A DNA stretch of 64,000 bases from Prorocentrum cordatum (taxonomy: Eukaryota; Sar; Dinophyceae; Prorocentrales; Prorocentraceae): the NCBI GenBank assembly GCA_963575745.1, contig CAUYUJ010011447.1, forward strand, positions 833,501 through 897,500, in the 5' to 3' direction. The position numbers and the translations under genes are program-made. Positions 1-13,400 of this stretch are shown in pieces. The first letter of the stretch is position 1. Each line of letters starts with the position of its first letter. The notes beneath the pieces were generated by a model that did not search any database, was not told where the DNA came from, and saw only the letters and a program-made list of their open reading frames with translations.

Positions 1-1090
1 CCAACCAGGTCACGCAGGCGAGGCATCACCATTCCGACATCGTCAGCACAATCCCCAAGAGAGCCCTTGTGGTGCCTCGCCTGCGGGAGCTGCGTGGCCG
101 CGTGCAGGCATCTCAGGATGGGGCCCATTGCAAGAGCCCAGAGAGAGCCAAACAACGGGCGCCCCTGCAGGACCCCCGAGCAGAGATGAAACAGGAAAAC
201 GGTTCGGTTCTGAATCATCGCACAGACTCTGGGTAAGAAACCTGGTGGGAGCCCAATCCTGCTCATAATCTCGAACAACCACTGGTGGCCCAGAGACGGG
301 AACGCCGCCACCACGTCGTAGGCAGCGAAGATCGGGAACCCTCAGCTTCGGGGGTGATGCTGGCCTTGCGGGCTTCGGCGTCCAACGCGATGATGTTGGA
401 CAAGATGTTACGTCCTGGGATGAATCCTTGTTGAGCCTGATGGGCACGTTCTCGGGCAACCTGTCGGATCTGGAATGGGGTGGCGGATGCCGTGATCGTA
501 GTGTCCGTATTCCTGAGGCTAAGTGGCCGAACCTTCCCTGCGGACCTCGCGCACCCCAGGGCATATTCGGGCCCCGAACCTTTGGGGGGGAAAGCAAAGG
601 GGCTATCATTGAGCTCCAGGGGCACTGCATGTCCGCCGTGAAGACATGTCATAAGTTTACGTAAGACTGTGAGTTGTTCGGGACGAGCAATCCACGCTGC
701 GTGCGGAAGTTGATCAGGGCCAGGGGCTGATCGCCGAACAAATTTGAGGGCGTGTCCGAGTTCGGGCTCAGTCGGAAGTCTAAGAGGTAAGCGATCTTGC
801 TGAGGGGCAACTTTGTGGAGGCACTCCTGAAGGGCCTTCTCCTGGACTGCTTCGGCGCCGAAGATGGGTCTACAATGAGAGGCCAGGGCGAACGCAATCT
901 GATCAGGATCCCCGGCGACAGCCGGCGACTCTTGAAGGCTTCCAAGTCTGACCCTGGCAAGAACGAGACGATGAGCTTTGGGGGCCCAAAGAGTAGCGCG
1001 CCTCTTGTGCGCCCTTTCAGCTCGCCCGCCTCTCGCCCTCGACCACCGCCCCCTCCTCTTTGGACGCCCTGTGTTCAGCAAGTCTGGCAT
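1..1090 (-). pseudogene. Reverse transcriptase, frameshifted and cut by the window edge
   Basis: Target-primed reverse transcriptase of the same LINE. One frame (263-1090) carries SAPGPDQLP, RPLSLRNTD and QQGFIPGR (near 420), the conserved lead-in to the RT palm. A frame change near 350 is needed to continue. The next frame shows motif A (FAAYDVVAAFPS, 301-336), motif B (SGVLQGRPL, about 157-183) and motif C with the catalytic Asp pair (GDCADDVG, 31-56). These are typical non-LTR RT signatures and all catalytic Asp residues survive. Between 1090 and 1400 is a linker in a third frame with no domain I recognise. The thumb and anything after it lie outside the window. Confidence 0.8.
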
Positions 1091-1399
1091 CCATCTGTCC
1101 GAACTCGTAGTTGGCGGCGTTTGCGATGAGGGCGAACTCCTGCCTGTCGAGGAGCCCTACGTCGCCGTTAGACACGTGGAAGAAGCGCGCGCCGTCGGCG
1201 GCGGTGGCCTTCAGCTTCTGAGCCGCGTGGATGTCGTTTCGCCAGATACATCTTGCCATTGCCCTCAGCGCGAATATGCGCCCTCCCTCGGCACGGGGGT
1301 CTTTGGCCGAGATCGGAAGACATTGAAGTTCGCCGCGAACCTGGCGAGCAGCCTCGCCACAGGTACACAACTGGAAACCGATCAAGTTGAGCCGGACCG

Positions 1400-2100
1400 A
1401 TAAGCTGCCCCAAGATCTCTCCGCAACGAGGGTCACGAGAGACATGCGCAGGAAAGGTGGTCTGTTGGTCATGCCGAGCGCGGTCGCGAAGGTGAAGAAC
1501 GATCGGCGCGTGGTCACTGAGTCTGAGGTCAGAGATTGCGGCCGCGTCAATGTCAAACCCCGCCAAGACTTCGACATCTAGGGGGCAGCGAACTGGAGTA
1601 CCGATAAAGATGCGATCCAATGTGGCTGCGGTGGCCGTGTCTCTGCAATAGTGCGTGGGGCAATCAGTCGAGACTTCAGTGAGCATAAAGAAAAGGCGTT
1701 CCCAGTATGCTTGCAAAGGCTGCGATCCACGACTCAGGTCTGCAGGAACAGAGCCAAGGATGGAGCCTTCCGCGATGGGGTCCACGTAGCTGCGGGCCGC
1801 GCCTGACATGGCATTGAAGCCACCAGCAGCTAGAAATGCTCCCGTAGAGGGGTCTTGCAGGCTCCAAACGGCAAGTTCCATCCATTTTGCCAATATATTG
1901 TCCTGCGCTTGGTCATCCAGCTCGGAGTTGTGAGCGTTCATGAGATCCATGGTGAAGTTGTCCTTATCACTTGTGATGGTGAGGAGGGCAACCCTGCCTG
2001 GAGCTAAATTTTGATGTTGAATTCGGACATCTCGGTCCTCTTGGTCTCTATCGTCCATTGGAACCAGGAATGCAGTGCCACCAGCCTTATGAGAGATGGC
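1400..2100 (-). pseudogene. APE-type endonuclease, C-terminal part
   Basis: The endonuclease/exonuclease/phosphatase domain nicks target DNA to prime reverse transcription. Visible in the minus frame are an AGG-AFLVP strand near 2070, an NVHN-like MNAHNSE segment near 1940, AGGFNAM (cognate of the GDFN metal site) near 1815, LDRIFIG near 1610 and the terminal LSDHAPIV near 1510. The N-terminal Asn and QE motifs are absent, so only the back half is present. An in-frame stop lies just upstream, next to unrelated repeats. Confidence 0.75.
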
Positions 2101-2106
2101 GTTGAG

Positions 2107-2465
2107 TTAACATGATAGTGCAAAGGTACGGGCATGTCGCCAGTGCAACGGTCAGTCTGTCCATCGCTCCTCTGCACCTATACGACCACCCTTCGGGTGA
2201 CAAGGAGGTCCGGGGGGGGGGGGAAACAACGTCTCACTCGATCGGTCGCGCTATCGATCTCAGTATCGATCTCACTATCGGTCTCGCTCGGTCGATCTCA
2301 CCCGGTCGATCTCACAATCGATCTCACTCGATCTATCTCATTCGGTCGTTCTCACAATTGATCTCACAATCGATCTCACAATCGATCACACAATCGATCT
2401 CGCATTCGGTCTGAATATCGATCTCACTATCGGTATCACAATCGCTCTCACAATCAACGTTAGAA
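2107..2465. repeat. Degenerate 12-14 bp minisatellite (tcgatctcac-type)
   Basis: From about 2225 the sequence is a run of variants of TCGATCTCAC(AA) and TCGGTCTCGC with 12-14 base spacing, preceded by a 10-G run near 2210. No gene is supported; short open frames here are by-products of the repeat. Confidence 0.8.
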
Positions 2466-2469
2466 TTAT

Positions 2470-3753
<1,284 letters not shown>

Positions 3754-4452
3754 TTAGCGCGGGGCACCAGGTGGAGCGCCGCGGAACGATGACAGCATAG
3801 CTTGGATGGTGAGTGACGGCACGGCACCATCGGGCGAGGCCGTGAGCAGCTCGGCAAAGGCTCGCCCAGCGCTGTGGAGGCGCTGGAGTAGAGGGCCTTG
3901 ACGAGCTTGGGCGGCGGCGAGGTCCGCGGCGAGAGCTAAGCACCTCTGCTGGAGAGCAGCCATAGCCTGTGACAGCTCGGTTTCGCGGTCGGTGAGGGGT
4001 GGCTGCTCAGTGCCAGCAGCCGAGGGCCTCGAGACAGAGGCGAGGTCCTCGGTACGCCTGTCCAAATGGTGGACTAGCGTAGTGCGGCACCCTGTACGCT
4101 GTCGTCCGTCACCCTTGAAGGGTGACTGGAGGGGCCCACGCGACCCCAGGGCTGGAGCCGCTAGGGCCACGCCCCGAGAGGTCGGGAGAGCCGCTTCCTC
4201 TCGCTCAGCAACGATGGAAGCGTGGATGGGGCACGAGGGCCTGTCTGGTTTAGTACCCTGCGGGGGGGCTGAAGCCGCCCCCGCGGGCTGCCGGCGGTGG
4301 GGGGGCGGAGTGGTTTGCGCGGTGGGACCAGTCATGATGCCGTGCAAGGGCTCTGAGGTCGGTCGCGTAGAAGGTTGGCGTCTCGGTAGGGCGGCATGGT
4401 CGGCAGCGTGTGGTATCAGCGGTGCGTGCCACTCAGTCCGCGGGGGTCTCAT
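3754..4452 (-). CDS. Second open frame of the giant element, coiled-coil tail
   Basis: 232 codons opening with ATG at 4450-4452, which overlaps the TGA (4449-4451) of the 4,126-codon frame as ATGA. That arrangement suits coupled termination and re-initiation, known from some non-LTR elements. Alternatively it could be reached by a frameshift as a C-terminal extension. The N-terminal 150 residues are Pro/Ala/Arg-rich and low complexity. From about residue 150 a Leu/Ala-rich stretch (TELSQAMAALQQRC onward) looks like an amphipathic coiled coil. Two of the bulged hairpins (4144-4166, 4260-4284) lie in it without breaking the frame, linking it to the upstream frame. No catalytic motif and no recognised family. 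Confidence 0.5.
   Translation of the reverse strand: MRPPRTEWHAPLIPHAADHAALPRRQPSTRPTSEPLHGIMTGPTAQTTPPPHRRQPAGAASAPPQGTKPDRPSCPIHASIVAEREEAALPTSRGVALAAPALGSRGPLQSPFKGDGRQRTGCRTTLVHHLDRRTEDLASVSRPSAAGTEQPPLTDRETELSQAMAALQQRCLALAADLAAAQARQGPLLQRLHSAGRAFAELLTASPDGAVPSLTIQAMLSSFRGAPPGAPR
4144..4166 (-). repeat. Bulged hairpin element, copy 1
   Basis: Plus-strand core GGCTGGAGCC with one unpaired G after it. Outer arms CCCCAG/CTAGGG pair at 5 of 6 positions. Loop variant TGGA. Confidence 0.75.
4260..4284 (-). repeat. Bulged hairpin element, copy 2
   Basis: Core GGCTGAAGCC plus one bulged G. Outer arms GCGGGGG/CCCCCGC pair perfectly over 7 bp. Confidence 0.85.
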
Positions 4453-7400
4453 GGTAGCGATGTCGCGTCTCGAGTTGGGGGCGATGCGGCAGGTCGTCTA
4501 TGGATGGCGTTCATGCTCAGTCCACCCAGGTGGTCGGATATCATCGTATGTGGGCGATGTCGCTCTCGGGACGGAGTCGCGGGATCGCCCGACGGGGCGG
4601 GGTTTTCGCTGGCTGGTCCGTCGTCCAAAGCGTCCAATCCCCCACCGAAGCTGAACAGGTCATCCTCCTGTTCGTCAGCGTCTTGAAAATGAGCGGCGTT
4701 GTCATGTGGGTGCGCTGCCGCTCTCAATGGCGGAGTCGGGGGCGCCGTGCGGGTGCCCGACGGGGCAGGGTTGGCGCTGGCTGGCCCGTCGCCCAGGAAG
4801 TCCAGGCCCCCACCAAAGCCGAACGGGTCGTCCTCCTGTTCGTCGAATATCGCCCGTTGGGCCTCGGCCCAGAGCTCGTCCGGGTTCTGTGGGATGTCTG
4901 GTCCAGCCGCGGGTGGTGCCTGGTCAGACAGCAGGGGATTTGGTTCCATTTTGTTGAGTTCCGCAGCTGTGAACCCAGCCCTGCGGTGTGGGAGGGGGAG
5001 TGTACGGTGTCTACGCTCGTAGATGGCGACAGCGACTCCATGAAGCACGGTCGCTTGGCGATGTCGTGATTTGGCAGCTTCGACAATGTCGTCTGGAAGG
5101 TTATGAGTACGTGCCGCCGTTGTGGCGAGGGCGTCAGCCTGACGATTGAACTCCTCCGCGATGGGCCCGATGAGCCCGAGGTCGATGCCCATGTCGCCCT
5201 GGTGGCTAGCGACTTTCTCGACGCGGAACATGTTGGGCTTGGCCATGACGCATCGGTGGATCTTTTCCCAGAGCTCCACGTGCGTGCCCTGCGGTGGTGA
5301 GTGTCCGTCGATGATCCTTTGGAAACCATCAACCACCGCCTGGTTGTCCACGAAAACGTGTACGGGCCGTTCAGCACATGCCGTGAGGTGGACAATGGCG
5401 AGGGTCTCCGCAAGCTGTGCGTTCTGCGTAATGCCGTGAACGCGTGCACTGTAGTTCATGCGGTGGTCGATGCCGTAGTAGACGCCGTAGCCCGCTCGTG
5501 CTAGCAATGGGATGGCTTGGTTGGTGCATGCACCGTCCGTGGCAGCGTAGACCCATGTCCAACCAGTGTCGTGGTCAAGGTAGGTGGTGTAGGAGTCCTG
5601 GGCTGAAGCCGCAGGATCTCCCTCAGGTGGGGGCCGCGGTATGGGCTGAGGTAGCGGGTCCCTCGCGAGGTCGGCCTGCAGGTCGAGGAGGGCTGGGTCT
5701 TCATCGAAGAGCCCGCAGTGTCTTGTGTGCGGCGGAAGACGGGCCCACTGCTCGTCACTGATGAGGGTGGTGAGAGGGACTCTTTCTCGGGCCCAGCACT
5801 TGCAGTCGCGAACAGTGTGCTCCTGAGTTTCCTCTTCCTCGTCGCAGTATCGGCAGATGGGGCTGGGGTCAGCGGACGTGTTTGATCGGGATCGTCGCTG
5901 TTGGGTGTGGTCCCCGCCCGACAGGTAGTTTAGGAGGAGCGCCAGCTGCCATGCGTTGCATTTGGCTGCTCCTTTCGTTCGGGCGAGCCACGTGCTGGCG
6001 AAGAGGTCGAGGCCCTGTCTGACAGAGGCCAGGTGTCCAAGGTCATGACGCCGTGGCTTGATTTTTCTCAGAAAGGCTCTGCGTTGTGAGGCTCGCAGCA
6101 TGTGAAGGAAGGCGTTTTGGGGTAAGTTCAGCCAACTGATCTGACAGCCCCAGTCGTCGTACATGATGCCAAATGTGGGCCAGGTCCAACGGAGCTGCTG
6201 AAGCGTCTGGACAAGTCGTCCGACAGGTCCTCCCCCGAAAAGGGTCTGGACATGGTGTTGGAGATCCCTGACGAGACCGCAGAGAGTAGCGTCGCGGTTA
6301 ACCTGTCGCCGCAGACACAGGAAGACTTCACGCTGCATAATGGCGTCAATCTCCAGGGCGTGTCCTGGGACGCACACGGCCATGAGAGTCCAAAACTCGA
6401 CCCACCTGTTTCCCTTGGGGCGGATAGCCGCCTTAAGGGCATGGTTGTAGGCAGTTTTGACGGGGCCTGATGGGGCTTGAATGTCGGTGCCCGTGGTACA
6501 GACGCTGGCAGCAAGGGAACGGGCGTGCCGCGCCTTAATAAGCATCGGTGATGGGAGCTTGCCAATGCGCGGCAGGCGACTAGTCGCCCTGCGAACACGG
6601 GCGTCAGCGGTGGCCGTGAGGTTAAGCGCGGCTGGAGCCGGCGCTGCCTCGGCGTTGATGTAACTCCCGACGAGCTTGAAGGAGTCGACCACGCGTAAGG
6701 GCCGTTCCGCCAGAGTGAGCTGGGTAACGGCGGTGTGAAGCTCGTCGGTGAGCGCCCACCCCGCCACTTTGCCAGGGTGAATGCGTTGACCTGAAAATCG
6801 ATCAAACTTGGCGGTTTCATCAAGAGATTTCTGCAACTCAGGCGCGGTGTGAGTAGTGGAGTTGCTGTCGTCAACAAAGGTAGTGCTGAGTGATCGCGGA
6901 ACGTATCGATGCTGTCTCTTGGTCCACACACACATGAGCAGCTTAATGTCGTCCAGGGACCAAGAGCTTCCCTGGAGGTGACCGTTTGTCCTGGCCAGTT
7001 CCTTAGAGTACGCACCGTTCATGCGGATGTAGCGTTTGTGGCGACTGTAGAAGTTTCTGCGGACAGTAACGATGTCTTGGGGACACCCCGCGTGAAGCGC
7101 AAGGTTAAGGCAGATGTCCGTGATGAGGTAGTCGAAACACTTCTGTCGGTCCAGGGCAGCTCCAGCTAAGGGAAGGAGTAAGGCCCTGGCGTGTTCGATG
7201 CGCAGGGCAAGAGAGGTGCTGACGTCCCCAATGGTAGCTTTGGGGACAGCGCCAAAACTCGTGGCGTGGGTCCATCCTTTCCGCCAGTCCGTGAGGCTGC
7301 GGTAAGCTGGCGCTTCCCACGCATACATCCAAACGGAAAGCACCGAGAGAAGTCGTTGGTCCGTTGGGAGTTCGCCTCGGCCTTTTCGGAGGCACGGGTT

Positions 7401-10400
7401 TGGCACGTGGAGGAGGGGTTCTGGGATGGTGCCAGTGCGTTGCATAGCGCGTAGGACGCTGGCGAAGAGGCGAAGAATGTCGTCGGGTAACTCCTTAGCC
7501 TCCTTAGTAGTCCAGCCGTCCAGTCCCCCCGCGCGGCGCGGTGAACGGGTGCGAATGAAGTGGATGAGTTGGTCGTCGGTGAGGTGGAAAGGGGTAGCTG
7601 GTGATGGCGTAGGCAGCTCTTGTCGGTACTCGTCGTAGAAGTCGGCCCACGTCGGCATGGCTTCGGCGTCATGTCCCGCACGTGCACGGTACCTGCCCAA
7701 GATGGGCTCCCAGGTGTCGACCATGAGCTTAAGCATGTCCTTGGTGTTAGCAACAATGGCGTTGGCAGGGAGGATGTCGGGGACTTGCGCAGGTGGTGGT
7801 TCACGAGTGTGGTCTTCGTCGCTGTCCGTGTCGGGCGAACTACCGTCGCTGGGGCTGAAGCCGCCAGCTTCGGTGTCAGCATCGCTGTCATCCGTGCTAG
7901 CTTCGTCAGGTTTAAAGGCGTTGGTGTCGCAGTGGAGTTGCGTATCGTCAGGTGTGGTAGGCGTGCGGAGATACGCCGTGGGCGAGCTGTCAGCAGCCCG
8001 TGCGTATATGGCCGCCTTTCGCCCGCTTGGCTCGCGGACGCCCTCAGCCCATATCTTGATGCGTTCAGCTTTGGCACGGTTCGCACGTCGCGCCAGCTCC
8101 AAGTCGAGGTGTTGGATCAAAACGTCAAGGTGCTCTCCGTGAGGTGCTGGCTCGTCGGGGGTCCAGGCCTCGGGGAAGTCTAGGAGAACCGTGGGGCGCA
8201 GCTTGTGGCATAGGAGGCGGGCCGCGGTCCACGTGCAGTCGATGCGCTGCGCGAGGTACGGCGGGATGGCACGGCAATCTAAATGATGGTGCTGTCCGAT
8301 GAAACGAAGCTCACAGAGTTGCCGATGGAGCTTGCGCAGTCGGTTCATGTGTATCGTGGAAGCTCCGTAGGTGGGGAAGGCGCGGGGGACAACTGGTCGC
8401 TCTTCGAACGTGGGCGTGAGCCCGTGCATGGTGGGGGGCTTCTTTTTTGGGTGGTCGGGCGGTGGAGGTGGCAGGTCGCGCAGACGGGTGAGATGGTACT
8501 CATGACTGGCCTCGTTAGCCAGGGCGAACATGCGCTCCACGTCGTCGCGTGTGTCGGCCTGTTCCATGCGGTCCTGATATCGCCCAGCGATGAGGGTCCC
8601 TAGTGCCTGCAGCTCGTGACCCTCATGAGCTCCATCGTCGGGAGGGTAGGGCGTGGGGGCAAGAAGACGTCGGGCCGTATGGTCGAGGCGACTGAGGTCA
8701 AGCGTGACCTGCAGGCCAACATGAGACTTCGCTGGCAAGTCGCGAAGGTAGCAGAAGTCGGTGACAAGGGATCGCGCCGCTTGGTTGGCAATGATATAAT
8801 CGATGCGCGAAGTGCGGGGGCACTTGGTGACGCGGTCCCAGTCAGGGATATTGCCGTATGTGTGCATGGTGTGGTCTGGTGTGCCCTCAGCGACGTTGAA
8901 CCATCCGTGCTGCAACATGTGCAGAAGGTGTGGGTTGTCGTCGATGTTCGTATTGGCGTCCATGCAGATGAAGTAGGGGGCTGAGCCGACCCTAGCGGCG
9001 GCGCAGTCAGCGAGCCGAAAAAGAGCTGTGCTGTCTCCTCCAGCAATCCCGTAGAGGCTCGCTATGTAGATCCCCGCGGGCCCGTGGTTGTTTCGTCGCC
9101 GCCTGCGGCGGTGTTGAGTGCAGAGCGGGAGAAAGACCTCGTGCCATCTTTTCTTGGCCTTGAGGGCGACGATACAGGGCGCATTGTCGTCGACAGTGGA
9201 GTCGACAATGGCATCCTTAGAGAGGATGGCGACCCCTCCCGAGGCGCCAGTGTTGCCCACTACGGTGTGGTCTGTGCCGCCGTGGGCAGCTCTGCGCTGG
9301 GCTCGCGCCAGATCAAGGTCAGGTCCAAGACTGGCGTGGTATCCTCCGTGGAGTGGATTGGCGGCGCTGGTAGCGATGGCTTGTCTAGTCGGCTTGGCAT
9401 GTCGGGTCTCCTGCAGTGCTATGACTGCGGCGTTGTGGTCGACACCAAGGGCGGTGATGGTTGGCCAATTCGCTGAGAGACTGGTGATGTTAAGGCTGAC
9501 GAGGTGTATGGAGCGACCTGGCCCGTCTCCATCGGTGGAACTGGGGTTTGCACGCCCCGCACGGTGAAGGTCAGCCTGACCCTCGCCCAGGTAGAAGGCT
9601 TGGCCACAGTAGGAGCTCATGGCGTTCCTATGGATTAGCTTGACCGGGGCTGAAGCCGCCGTCAGGCCAGAAGTATAGGCGGGACACGGTCGGCACTGCG
9701 CCAGGGGGGGTTCATAAACGTCAGTAAAAATGTCACGAAAAATCCTCCTCACTCCAGTACCGTAGGGGACGAGGGGAGGAGAGGTGAGACGGCAGCAGAG
9801 GGAGAGGGAGGCGACTCCTCGATCCGTCCTGCCGAACACAAAAGCAAAAGCGAACCAGCGGCGGCGGCTAGGCGCGGCAGCGGCACAACGCACGCGCATA
9901 TACTGCGCACGCGACACCGCTGGTCCGTCCTGCGGTGGCGCGCCCGCCCCGTCAGTATCTTGATGAGCAGCATCTGGTGGAACAGCTCCAGCAGCACGGT
10001 CGGAGGCCTGGCGCTGGGCCTCGTCCATGCCCGCTGCCGTGAGGCCCACGTTGCGGACAGGGCTGATTCCCCGCGGGGCCGCCGCTGCCGCGGCAGCGGC
10101 TGAGGTGGCGGGGGCTCCGCCCCGACTCTGAGGTGAGAGCGGTGAGCCACCGCCGAAACCCGCCACAAGGTTCTTGACACGGTACTTGTTCTTGAACGGG
10201 TCGAAGGTTGGCGCCTCGTCGATGGGGACGATCACGCGGGTGGGCAGCGGCGGCTCGTGGTCCGTGGACGGCGTCGGCTCGAGGTCGACCTGGCCAGGTT
10301 CGATGACGCTGGCTCCGAAGCGTGGCACCACTTCGGGGGCTCGGCCATCAGCCTGAGTCTCGCGAGGCGGCGAGCTCGTGGAGCTCCCTGGGGCCTTGCG

Positions 10401-13400
10401 TGAACTGTGGCGGCTGCAGGTCCTGCTGCGCGGGACGCGCCCGCCCGTGTGGCGGTCGCGTGGCGAGGTCGCCTGGGCATTAGCGCGCTCGGAATCCGCC
10501 CTGCTCGGGGATCGGATCGGCGCCGCGCAGGGTGATGGGCTGGGCTGGCGAGAGGCGCTTGTGCCGCCCTCCGCCGTGGCTGTGGCCTGGTCGGGGTCGA
10601 CAGCGTCGGGGCGGGGGCTGACGTGGTGGGCGCTTCCCTCGCTGTGCCGCGGGGAGGCGCTGTGATGCGCCTGGATGTGCGTGAGGACGAGCGGGGTAAG
10701 CGGCTGCCTCTCCCGCTCAGGTGGGGCAGGTTTTGCCTGGGCAGGGCGCAGTGCTGCAGCCACGTTTGGCGGGGGCGTGTGCTGGCGCGGTTGCCAAGCG
10801 CGCACGTTCGCATCACGCCATCCTTCGGGGCGCCCAGCCCTGCCACGGTTTGTTGCAGCCCCCTGGGCTGAAGCCGCAGGGGTTATCACTGCGGGCTGGT
10901 TGCTGGAGGTGCCATCATGTCGGCCTGAGTAAAGGCCCCAGGCGCGCGTGGACCCTGGCACTGGCGAGGTGGCCCTTGGGAGGGCCTGCACGGGTGCACG
11001 CGGGTAGCCGATGACCGCTGGGTGTACCCTGGCGTGGGGGGCGTGGCCGTAGCTGGAGGCGGCTGCTCCAGCAGCCGCGGGCCTGGCACCTATGGGGCCA
11101 CGGTAGTAGGCGGCAACCCCGTCGTAGGCCGTGTTACCGCCTGTCGGGACTCGCGCGGGGGAGCGGTAGCGTGGCGTGCCCTGCTGTCCTGCGTCACGTT
11201 GGTCCCGCTGCTGAATGCGCTGCTGGTGCTGTTGGTGTCGCTGCCAGTCGGCTCTCGAGAGGGGACGGGTGTCGGGGAGGATGGTGGGCACGTCGGGCCG
11301 CTGCCAGCCCCGATAGACGTGCTCGAAGGCGTGGTCAGGGTAGGTCCCCCCTACGGGTGAGTATCGCCGCACATGCTCCATGTAGTCGATGTTCTGCGGC
11401 TCGGAGATCGCCGTGATGTTGACGGCTCGCTGGTGCGCTGGTCCATAGAGGCAGAAACTACCACGGTTGCTGCGGTCGTGGTTTAGCTCGGCTTCGGTCG
11501 TGGCACGGCTCACCATGGCGTCGCAGAGTCGCATGTCGTAGTCGAGGGCTTGAGGCCCAGGACCACCCTCGGCGTCCCAGTACAGTACCACGTCTCGCCA
11601 GCGGGTGCGGGTAGTGTGGATGCGCTCGGCGATCGACTCGCAGACGGTCCTGACCGTGACACGATCCCTGTACATGTTGGTGATGGCTAGGGAGTAGGGT
11701 CGGCGGACCGTCTTGTTGAAGGTGAATTCCTCCTTGAGGGCCTGGTGGGGACTGAAGAGCACGTAGCCTTCCCTCCAAAGCGGTTGGTCGGGGAAAGGTT
11801 CTTCGGGCATCCCCGTTCCTGTGAATCCAGGTGGCCGCCTTGTGCCGTCAGGCAGTCCCTGCCTGGGGACGCGCCGCGGCTGCGGTGGGAAGTACCATTG
11901 ACCCTGGTAACCTGCTTGCCCTGGTTGTGGAGGTTCCCCCCCGGGGCCTGAAGGCGCTCGGGGGGGTTCCTTAAGGTCGTGGAGGGCTGGCGCGTTGCCG
12001 AATTGGCGGGCAAGGATGTGCGGCGGCATCCCTGTGGCACGGACGTCGAGCAGGCTGTGTGGACTGGGGGGATGGGGGCACCTGCTGGACAGGCAGCATG
12101 TGTCGGAGTCCCTGTTGTTGGTGCTGTATGCACACGTCCAACTGTTGCACGAGTAGTCCGTGGACCAGTCCATGAGTGTACGCAGTCCGCTGCGGGCGCA
12201 GTCTGGGCACGTTGGTTGGCCCGAGGTGCCGAGCTGCGTGTTGCGGCGAGCCGCACAGTACTGACAGCATTGGAATCGACACTGTAGGCAAGACCAGCGT
12301 CCTGGTAAAGGCGGGAGCGCATGCTCATTTGTGCCTGGGTCGTCTGGGTGGGGTCGCGGGCGATCCCACAAGGGCCAGACGTCAGCAAACCAGGATTGGC
12401 CTGTAGTGCGGACAACCTCGGCGGGGAGGCGAGCGTCCTCGGCATGGCACCTGATCCACTGGGGCCCCATGTCCGCTGGTACCATGACGGTGCGCCAGGT
12501 GTCGTCCGCTTTGACGTGGACTTGGGTCGGTGCCCAGAGCTTAGTAGTGGTGTCGCCGTGGTCGTGGTGGAGGATGACCCAGCCGTCCCGCCCCGCCACC
12601 GCAGGGTCAATAACGCGGTGGCCCATGACTGTCGTCCCCCACGGTAAGTAGGCACCGTCGTGGTGATCACCAGGGTCAAGCCAGACCTCGATGCCAGGGG
12701 CATTGACACGGGTCCGCACATCACGGACGTGGTAGGCGAGGACGTGGTAGGCAGTCGGCTCCTCTTCCGTCACAATGTGCTCCCACGTCTCGATGCCACT
12801 GTTGTCTGAGGTGGAGTTCCCGCCACTCTGTCGTGACGAGCGAGAGGCAGATCGTCGTGGGCGGGCACGGCCTCGGGCGAGGGCGGCGGCCGCGCTGATG
12901 AGGGAAGGCGTGCGGCGTTCGTCGGCTCCTGATGACGTCGATGAGCGGTCTGGACTGTGCGCCAGGGCTGTGCCTGACTTGTACGTGCGTGGTGGGCCCG
13001 ACGCGGCCCCAGGGCTGGAGCCGCTGGGGCGCGACCCGCGTGCGTCAGGGTGCCCCCGCACGGGGACAGCTTGCAAGCCAGTGTACACCAGGTCGATGAG
13101 TGGTTTCGGGTCCAGCTGGAGCATGTGAAGCGAGACGCGTGGGCGGGGCTGGTTAGGGTCATCCCTGGTGGCTGCTTCCGTGTCGTAGTGCTGTTTGGCC
13201 CATACTCGCGCTGCCTCTGGCGAGTATAGTGCCTGCGGCGGTGGCCACGCTGCCGCGATGGCTGGTCTGCGCCTGGTGCTAGCTTCCTGGTCGTGAGCTT
13301 CAGCCGCCTCACGGAGATCTGGATGATCGTAGCCAGCGATGTGAAGGGCGTGCGCGCAGTCGCCCATGCCATAGGCGTGTGGTAGGGCACGGCACCTGGA

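Larger units (their letters stand above)
1..2100 (-). mobile_element. 3' part of a degraded LINE (endonuclease end + RT)
   Basis: Minus-strand remnant of a non-LTR retrotransposon that begins in mid-endonuclease at about 2100 and leaves the window at position 1 inside the reverse transcriptase. The domains are in the usual APE-endonuclease then RT order but spread over three reading frames, so the copy is dead. Its endonuclease begins roughly where the minus-strand endonuclease at 17.2 kb stops. I infer both are halves of one element split by the giant element between them. Confidence 0.8.

Noticed and set aside
13290-13313. GTGA-GCTTCAGCC-GCC-TCAC as a reverse-oriented bulged hairpin
   Set aside because: The inner stem and bulge do not follow the plan of the other eleven, and it is the only one in that orientation; probably chance.
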